Shown here: positions 58,413 to 64,000 of the stretch, one piece after another
Numbering within the stretch: position 1 is the first letter of the stretch
Layout: each line of letters opens with the position of its first letter
NCBI GenBank assembly: GCA_030560485.1
Contig: JAKTTS010000018.1
Coordinates: 1 to 64,000, forward strand
DNA from: Ascoidea tarda (nom. inval.)
Lineage: Eukaryota; Ascomycota; Saccharomycetes; Ascoideales; Ascoideaceae
Direction of reading: 5' to 3'
DNA: 64,000 bases
Notes under the pieces: generated by a model
Seen by the model: only the letters and a program-made list of their open reading frames with translations
What the model was told of the DNA's origin: nothing
Database searches by the model: none
Made by a program: the position numbers and the translations under genes

Positions 58413-60821
58413 ATGATATTATCGCTATTATCTTCGGCTAAACTAGATTACAACTATTTATCCATACCAATGACTGTTCTCCAAGAGACTTCTTTTGATC
58501 CAATAATGGCTCCACTTTGCAATATAATTAAATCAGAAAGCTATACTGAAAACAGCGATCAAAAGACTCAGTGTATAGGAACTCAAAAAGATAATAATAC
58601 AGCTTACAGTAATCATGAGCACAATAAAATATATATTTCAAATGAAACCACTTCAAACATGGACATAGTTTTGCATTTAAAAAACAAAAATAATATTGTC
58701 AAAATGAATTCAATTTCAAATGTACTATCATCAACACCAAACCCCGATAATTTGGAAAATAATTTAAGTAATTTACAATCTCTTTCTCACTCATTATCTT
58801 CTTCCATATCATTATCTTTATCAAGCTCTTCTCCTCCTTTTACAATGTTGTCCCATTCACCTAGTCTAAACTCCCCAAATCACAAAAGATTATTTAAAAG
58901 ATATAAGTTAATTGAAGAATTAATTCAATCAGAAGACGTGTACACAAACAGTTTAAAAATACTCTGCGATGTTTACCTAGCTGCCATGTTAAATATGAAC
59001 AATTCAATATTCAAAGATTGCATTCCAATTATTCAAATGATCCACATCTTGAAATTGCTAATAAAGAATCACAGCTCTTTTTTATCAAAAATAAACGAAT
59101 TGAATACATTTTCTTCCTTTTCTTCCCGAAGTACACCACATTTATCTTTCTCGTATAAACATTCTAATTCTGCTACCGTTTCTTTGATCTCACAGCTTAT
59201 AGTGCAAAACGCATTTGTTCTTTACTATTATGAAACATATTTTAATCTGTACCATCAAGTTTTTAACATTATAAAAAACGACAAAATCAATTCTAATGAT
59301 TTGGTTATCAAAGGATATGGGATATTTCTTGAAGCTTTACAGTCAAAGTCTAAGAAAATGGATTTATCATTACTTTCTTTATTACAGTTTCCAATTTCTA
59401 GAATTTCAAAGTATAGGCTTTTTTTGGAAAATATACTAACGAGCTGTTTAATTGAAGAATCAATATCTTATTTTTCAGTTCAAAGTTCATTGAAAGCGCT
59501 GTTAGTGAAGCTTGAAAATATGAATCAATCTTCAACATATACAATGAGAACCTCCGAAACATTTTTTAAGAAATTCATATTGACTTCAACTAGCACAAAC
59601 GACAAAATCAATTTTCCTTTTGAATTTTTTGGTACACCATTATTAGTCGGCTCGTTATCTTGTTGTTGGGTTGAAAAACTTCATGGGAAGATGTCTTTAT
59701 TTATTGATAATCTTTGCTTATTTCTTTTCAAATCGTCTCTTATAGTTGCTGGATTGATAAACTATAAAAGTTCAAAGTTTGATGTTAAATTTATTATTCC
59801 TTTATCAACCTGCAAAATTGTACAAAGTAATGGACAGAAAGAACAAGAGAAAGAAGTAGAACAAGACAATGATTTTTTAGACAGCGGATTGCATTTAGTA
59901 AGTGGCACAACAGGAGTAAAATCATTCAAGCTTATTTTTGAAAATAGATACAAGTTGTATGAAATTTTATTTAATGGTTGGGTTGAAAAAGAAATTGAAG
60001 TGTGGGAAGATTATTTGAGAATTTTAATTAATTTTATTAATGGGCCATATAAACTAGACTATTCATCATCGGAAAAATCAGAACAAACGAAAAATTATCC
60101 AACATGTGTGATCCCAATTAATATAGTTCCTCAGGAGATGTGTGTAAACAAAGTAAAATTTGATCAAAAAATGGGATTTGAACATTGTTACTTTTCTAAA
60201 ATAATTCCTATCAGAATTCCAATCCTTGAAGTAGGTGAGTATGAAAATAAGAAAAATAAAAAGATAGTAAACGATAACATTGGAGATTCATCTAATTATT
60301 TCGGATTTAAATCAAGAACGAGTTATTCTAAATCTTCAAAATACAACACTGTTAGCTCTTCGCACAATATCTATAAGGAAGTTTTGGATAAAGAAAGTTT
60401 AAACTGGAGGGAATCGAAAAGTGACAATATTCAATTTTTGAATTTGAAGAGATCGTCGAGATGCTTGATTGAGAATAGTTTATGTGATTATTGGAGTTTT
60501 GAATTGCCAAGACTTCAACAGTCAGACTTGGAGTTAATACAAACAAAAAATGATAGAACAAGCAAACCAAGTCTAATGAGAAGAAGTTCTTCATTGATCT
60601 CTTATGGGGGGTCATTTAGAAGAAGAACGAGTGAAAAGTCCGAGAGTTCCAATCAGCTCATTCATCAAATAAACTTAAAAGAAACAATTCAGTACGAGAA
60701 AGACAATAAAAAGACTCCTGGTCTTATTCGAGGAGGCTCTAGTGGACATGAGCTACTTCGAAAAGCTTCGGTTTTATTAGACAATTTTTTTAAGCAAAAG
60801 ACTCCACAAGATGCAAAATAA
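58413..60821 (+). CDS. Rho guanine-nucleotide exchange factor (DH-PH)
   Basis: 802 residues. DH domain at about 157-385: KRYKLIEELIQSEDVYTNSL (CR1, the helix that contacts the GTPase), then QNAFVLYYYETYFNLYHQVF, and SLLQFPISRISKYRLFLENI (CR3, usually LxxPxQRIxxY). PH domain at about 405-545, with FGTPLLVGSLSCCWVEKLHG, LCLFLFKSSLIVA and SFKLIFENRYKLYEILFNGW. The C-terminal 260 residues are unstructured and Ser-rich (RRSSSLISYGGSFRRRTSEK). The CR3 motif lacks the usual Q-R pair. The family in yeasts includes Rom1/2, Cdc24, Bud3 and Fus2; none of their extra domains is visible, so I give no symbol. Starts at the first ATG of the frame. Confidence 0.75.
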   Translation: MILSLLSSAKLDYNYLSIPMTVLQETSFDPIMAPLCNIIKSESYTENSDQKTQCIGTQKDNNTAYSNHEHNKIYISNETTSNMDIVLHLKNKNNIVKMNSISNVLSSTPNPDNLENNLSNLQSLSHSLSSSISLSLSSSSPPFTMLSHSPSLNSPNHKRLFKRYKLIEELIQSEDVYTNSLKILCDVYLAAMLNMNNSIFKDCIPIIQMIHILKLLIKNHSSFLSKINELNTFSSFSSRSTPHLSFSYKHSNSATVSLISQLIVQNAFVLYYYETYFNLYHQVFNIIKNDKINSNDLVIKGYGIFLEALQSKSKKMDLSLLSLLQFPISRISKYRLFLENILTSCLIEESISYFSVQSSLKALLVKLENMNQSSTYTMRTSETFFKKFILTSTSTNDKINFPFEFFGTPLLVGSLSCCWVEKLHGKMSLFIDNLCLFLFKSSLIVAGLINYKSSKFDVKFIIPLSTCKIVQSNGQKEQEKEVEQDNDFLDSGLHLVSGTTGVKSFKLIFENRYKLYEILFNGWVEKEIEVWEDYLRILINFINGPYKLDYSSSEKSEQTKNYPTCVIPINIVPQEMCVNKVKFDQKMGFEHCYFSKIIPIRIPILEVGEYENKKNKKIVNDNIGDSSNYFGFKSRTSYSKSSKYNTVSSSHNIYKEVLDKESLNWRESKSDNIQFLNLKRSSRCLIENSLCDYWSFELPRLQQSDLELIQTKNDRTSKPSLMRRSSSLISYGGSFRRRTSEKSESSNQLIHQINLKETIQYEKDNKKTPGLIRGGSSGHELLRKASVLLDNFFKQKTPQDAK

Positions 60822-60960
60822 GGTAAGCGATTCAAGTGCGTTGGGCGTAGAAAAACGTAATTCATTAATATATAAACAGAAAGACAAACAACTGAAAAAT
60901 AAAAATATATTGAAAACTAATTAAAAGGTAAGTAAAGTTTTAAAATGTGAAAGATACCTA

Positions 60961-61375
60961 TTAAATATAGGCTGGTCCTCTTGAGTCATTTGTAGAACTA
61001 AACGATTTTCTTCCAAAGCTTTTGGTGGTTTTAAAATTTCCTTCTTTTATAATTATTTTAATAATTTTGTCTTCATCAGAAGTGCCAAATTCGGATTCCA
61101 ACTCAACATTGGAAGCTTCTTCTAAAACACCAGAGGAGCCACGATGGACAGCAGAGTTGTAAATTTTGAAATTGGAAGAGACTGATGATAAAGGAAGGGT
61201 TCCATCATCATTCTTTCTGTAATTTTCCAAAGCTTCTACAGAGTCGGCGAAAACGACAAAGTCGTTGTGTTTGCCTGGATAAACCACTTTAATCTAAAGA
61301 AAATTGCAGTCAGTATCAATGGTGTTCTATAGAAAATCTGGCAACAAAAGTAGAAAAACATACTGGAGAAGACAT
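60961..61375 (-). CDS. RTC3: Rtc3 family protein (SBDS-like fold), spliced, 2 exons
   Basis: Exon 1 (61364-61375) codes only MSSP; exon 2 (60961-61293) continues IKVVYPGKHNDFVVFADSVE. Total 114 residues, S. cerevisiae Rtc3 (YHR087W) 111. Matches the family in the first half (Y.G...D.IVFA.S.E....Y) and in ESEFGTSDEDKIIKIIIKEG, close to [21 protein letters not shown]. The family has the N-terminal SBDS fold, is stress-induced in yeast and is linked to RNA metabolism; the exact role is unclear. A STRE-like AGGGG (61604-61608) and an HSE-like TTCAAGAA (61581-61588) lie upstream. Confidence 0.88.
61294..61363 (-). other. Intron of RTC3 (70 bp)
   Basis: Perfect donor GTATGT after ATGTCTTCTCCA, branch TACTGAC, acceptor TTTAG, phase 0. 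It leaves a 12-nt coding first exon. Confidence 0.88.
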
Positions 61376-61869
61376 TTTGTGAATAGTGATAGGAATTGAT
61401 AAGATTTTCAGTTGGTAGAATTGTTGCGATATGTTAATTGTAATGCAGCTAAAATAGATTTGTAGTGGAAATAAAACTGTAATAGAGGTACTGGTAGAGA
61501 TTAGCAGGATAATATATATCACAAAATTCTGAGGCAGGTCCACCAAAATTGCTTGCTTAAGGAGCGTGCAAGCACCTTGTTTCAAGAACGTGATTGGATC
61601 TCCAGGGGTCAATCAAGGTGAATCACCTCACATGAGAAAAAGCAATCCCACCATCTGAATTTGAGTCAATTGAGTTTGGAAACCAATCGGAACAGAGCCC
61701 ACACGGCTAGTCGCTTATTCCGCCTTGTTGGACGAAAACGTGACGCCAGCAGGCTTCAGGCCGCCGGTCCCGTGTACAGAGGGTAACCTCTCTGCATTCG
61801 GTCTTTTCCAAAACCGTCCCGAACCCAATCTATTCAAAACCATCCCGTCCGCTCGGAACAGTTTCTTTC
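61376..61869. promoter_or_regulatory. Divergent promoter RTC3 / DBP6
   Basis: 494 bp. The RTC3 half is AT-rich with TTCAAGAA (61581-61588), GATTGG (CCAAT box) and AGGGG (61604-61608); the DBP6 half from about 61670 is a GC-rich islet with CCGCC and CCGGT words. The stress-type motifs fit RTC3's known induction in yeast but are short and could be chance. Confidence 0.4.
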
Positions 61870-63708
61870 ATGAAAAAAAATCAACAGAAGTCGGCAGATA
61901 GTAGTATGGAGAGTTTTTCAAATAGATTTGATCCTCGCTCACTTCCTGATCAAAAAACCATTACCAGTAGTGGCAAAAGGAAAAGAGGTGTGGAAAAAAC
62001 GTTTTCTGAGAACTCTGGCAAGGCTACCACTCATCATCTGAAGGAAAATGGTGATCCAGTAGAAGGAAAGCACAAAGCTGTTTTGCAAAGATTCAAACAC
62101 GCAAAAATTTTTCTGTCTCCTTCCAAACAAGAAAAGGAAATTGTTCCATTGAGTGTCAATTCTTTGGAACCTTTACCTCAGCCGCTACCTAGGGCAAGTC
62201 AACAGCTATTGCAAATAAAATCTAATCAAAATACATTAGATTGGCTACCAAAACAAATTAATTATAATAAAAATAAAATAAAAAACTTTAAGGAATATAC
62301 AGATGACAATTTACTAGATGCTAGAATTTTGAACAATTTAGTTGAAAATAACTTTGAAAAAGCATTTTCTGTTCAAACTGCTGTACTAGATACTTTGTTG
62401 CTCGATATAAAAAAAAAAAAATTGTTGCCAGACTCTGGAAATGATCTTCTAATCAATTCACCTACTGGCTCTGGAAAAACGATCTCCTACCTAATCCCAA
62501 TTGTTCAGTATTTATCGACCAGGATAGTTCCAAAGCTTTCTTGTATAATTCTTGTTCCTACAAAACCATTGATTTCCCAAGTGTTTGATACTTTGATAAA
62601 AGTATCCAAAGGTATAAACTTGACAATTACCCCTCTTAATAAAAACAGCCTTTTTGCTGATGAAGCTGTCAAATTAAAAAAAAGCGTTTCAGACATTATT
62701 ATTTCAACTCCAGGTAGATTGGTAGACCATTTACAGTTGAAAAATATATCTTTGAGAAACTTAAAGTATCTCATTATTGATGAGGCTGATAGGCTATTTA
62801 ATCAGTCATTTCAAAATTGGGTAACCGTTTTATTCAATGAAATTGAACAAACTGATTTGAAGATCACTTTGAAAAAAAAAATAAGATTCCGAGTTGACAA
62901 AATAATATGCAGTTCAACTCTCTTTGGATCTCTTCCCTCATTAACATCTATTCCATTGTTCAAGCCGAAGATAATCGTAATTGATAATGAATTTGATATT
63001 TCTTCCAATCATGACTCAACGTTAACTACTGCCGGAAACTTTACCAAAGCAGTATTTTCTTTACCCTCAAATTTAAAAGAATTTCAATTTTTTCAAAACT
63101 CTTTGAATTCACTGTTCAAGCCCTTAATTTTACTAAAGTTTTTAATCATTAATAATTTCAAATCACATACATTGGTTTTTACCAAATCTAATGATTCGTC
63201 TTCTAGACTTGCGAGATTGTTGCAACTACTAGCCGCTGACTATTCTTTTGATTTAAACATCCAGTGCATTAATTCAACTCTTTCTCAATTTAAAAAACAA
63301 AAGATTTTGGATAGATTTTCTGCTGGCGAAATACATATTTTGGTTTCCACCGATTTGATGGCAAGAGGTATAGATATTCTAACAATTCAAAGGGTTATCA
63401 ACTATGACTTACCAATGAGTTCAAGGGAGTATGTCCACAGGGTAGGAAGAACCTCGAGAGCTGGAAACACTGGAGAGGCAATAACTTTCATTTTTGGAAA
63501 CGGGGAAAGAAAATGGTTTAATAGAATGATGAAAGATATAATTCGAAAACCCGCTAGTAAAATTGAGATAATAACAATGGATCGAAATACAAGCACTTTG
63601 ACGGAAGTAGACCAATCAACCCCATATGATTCTGTCATTGACTCCAGCGACCGCCAATTATATAAAAGTGCTTTAGAAAATTTGCAAAGAGAAGTAGCTG
63701 GAAAATAA
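61870..63708 (+). CDS. DBP6: DEAD-box RNA helicase Dbp6 (DDX51), 60S assembly
   Basis: 612 residues; S. cerevisiae Dbp6 has 629. Nucleolar helicase of early pre-60S particles. Motifs: I SPTGSGKT (about 197), Ia VPTKPLISQV, Ib STPGRLVDHL, II IDEADR, III SST (usually SAT), IV HTLVFTKSNDSS, V STDLMARGIDI and VI YVHRVGRTSRAG. The Q-motif region FSVQTAVLDTLL and the SPTGSGKTISYLIPIVQYL block fit the DDX51/Dbp6 group. The N-terminal 150 residues are Lys/Ser-rich and variable, as in the family. The first ATG is used; the preceding DNA is a GC-rich islet. Confidence 0.88.
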   Translation: MKKNQQKSADSSMESFSNRFDPRSLPDQKTITSSGKRKRGVEKTFSENSGKATTHHLKENGDPVEGKHKAVLQRFKHAKIFLSPSKQEKEIVPLSVNSLEPLPQPLPRASQQLLQIKSNQNTLDWLPKQINYNKNKIKNFKEYTDDNLLDARILNNLVENNFEKAFSVQTAVLDTLLLDIKKKKLLPDSGNDLLINSPTGSGKTISYLIPIVQYLSTRIVPKLSCIILVPTKPLISQVFDTLIKVSKGINLTITPLNKNSLFADEAVKLKKSVSDIIISTPGRLVDHLQLKNISLRNLKYLIIDEADRLFNQSFQNWVTVLFNEIEQTDLKITLKKKIRFRVDKIICSSTLFGSLPSLTSIPLFKPKIIVIDNEFDISSNHDSTLTTAGNFTKAVFSLPSNLKEFQFFQNSLNSLFKPLILLKFLIINNFKSHTLVFTKSNDSSSRLARLLQLLAADYSFDLNIQCINSTLSQFKKQKILDRFSAGEIHILVSTDLMARGIDILTIQRVINYDLPMSSREYVHRVGRTSRAGNTGEAITFIFGNGERKWFNRMMKDIIRKPASKIEIITMDRNTSTLTEVDQSTPYDSVIDSSDRQLYKSALENLQREVAGK

Positions 63709-63918
63709 CCCTACCAAATTGACGCTACAAAATTTGGTCAAAGTAAAAATAATTATTAATGAAAACATGTTTTTTTAAAGCATTTGTATTTACCAAATTT
63801 AATTTCTTGTAGTATATAGTAAAAACTATTGAAATGTTGATTTGAAATTACAGAAAATGTTTCAGGATATGAAAAATAAAATAAAAATATCAATTTATTG
63901 TTGTGACAGTTAATTTCC
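63709..63918. other. Convergent intergenic gap
   Basis: About 210 bp AT-rich DNA between the DBP6 stop and a possible minus-strand gene tail. Nothing recognised. Confidence 0.4.
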
Positions 63919-64000
63919 TTAATATGTTGAACCCTCAGAAGGTTGACTCAACCTTTTATTCGAAGACGAGCCCATTTCTCTTCTTAATTCTAACAAAAGC
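63919..64000 (-). CDS. Possible 3' end of a minus-strand gene
   Basis: The minus strand reads LLLELRREMGSSSNKRLSQP and on to a TAA at 63919-63921 after 26 codons, composition typical of a basic/Ser-rich C-terminus. Too short to identify; another frame with 14 codons is also open, so this may be chance. Confidence 0.25.
   Translation of the reverse strand, partial: LLLELRREMGSSSNKRLSQPSEGSTY

Noticed and set aside
1-64000. Transposons, LTR or other virus-like elements, tRNA/rRNA genes, CRISPR
   Set aside because: No reverse transcriptase, integrase, transposase or capsid-like segment, no long terminal repeats, no GGTTCGA-type B box with tRNA fold in the gaps, and no regular spaced repeats outside coding low complexity.

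Overview
The window looks like nuclear DNA of a budding yeast (Saccharomycotina). It is AT-rich and gene-dense, most genes are single exons, and the four introns that can be placed by protein homology or frame are short (70-124 bp), with GTATGT-like donors and TACTAAC-like branch sites. Orthologues of typical yeast genes are recognisable by motif: NPT1, NAN1/UTP17, BUD2, CTR2, NSE3, SPA2, a RIM21/PalH sensor, a peroxisomal ABCD half-transporter, IML1, YHM2, PPX1, SMK1, RTC3 and DBP6. A CreC/WDR20-type WD protein suggests a lineage outside Saccharomyces itself. Proteins carry heavy Asn/Asp/Glu/Ser low-complexity expansion. I cannot name the species or settle from sequence alone whether CTG means Leu; translations here assume the standard code.

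Layout. 1-6.1 kb: 3' end of an Msi1/Hat2-type WD40 histone chaperone with a long acidic tail, then NPT1 (spliced) and NAN1 on the minus strand. 6.7-12.6 kb: BUD2, a GC-rich upstream island with a doubtful small ORF, and an unrecognised three-exon gene. 12.6-14.4 kb: a repeat-rich gap. 14.4-22.8 kb: an unknown low-complexity protein, the CreC-like protein, CTR2 (spliced), a YJR142W-like Nudix protein and NSE3. 23.2-38.1 kb: one uninterrupted 4,971-codon reading frame with the SPA2 polarisome scaffold domains at its ends and a huge repetitive middle. 38.4-50.7 kb: RIM21-like, ABCD transporter, IML1 and a vacuolar-type metallophosphoesterase (YHR202W-like). 50.7-53.7 kb: a gene graveyard with three relics (kinase-like, an unidentified gene with Cys/His motifs, and a 3' fragment copy of the phosphoesterase). 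53.8-64 kb: YHM2, PPX1, SMK1, a DH-PH RhoGEF, RTC3 (with a 12-nt first exon), DBP6 and the tail of a minus-strand gene.

Functional links. SPA2, BUD2 and the RhoGEF belong to polarity and Rho/Ras-type GTPase control. NAN1 and DBP6 are ribosome biogenesis factors. IML1 (TORC1) and RIM21 (ambient pH) are nutrient and stress sensors. CTR2, PPX1 and the phosphoesterase relate to vacuolar metal and phosphate stores. These are scattered single genes; nothing suggests a cluster.

Most notable: the three-fold oversized SPA2 with a 22 x 14-residue array, the relic-filled gap at 50.7-53.7 kb, and GC-rich islets recurring every few kb at gene ends. I saw no tRNA, rRNA, CRISPR array, intact transposon or virus-like element.
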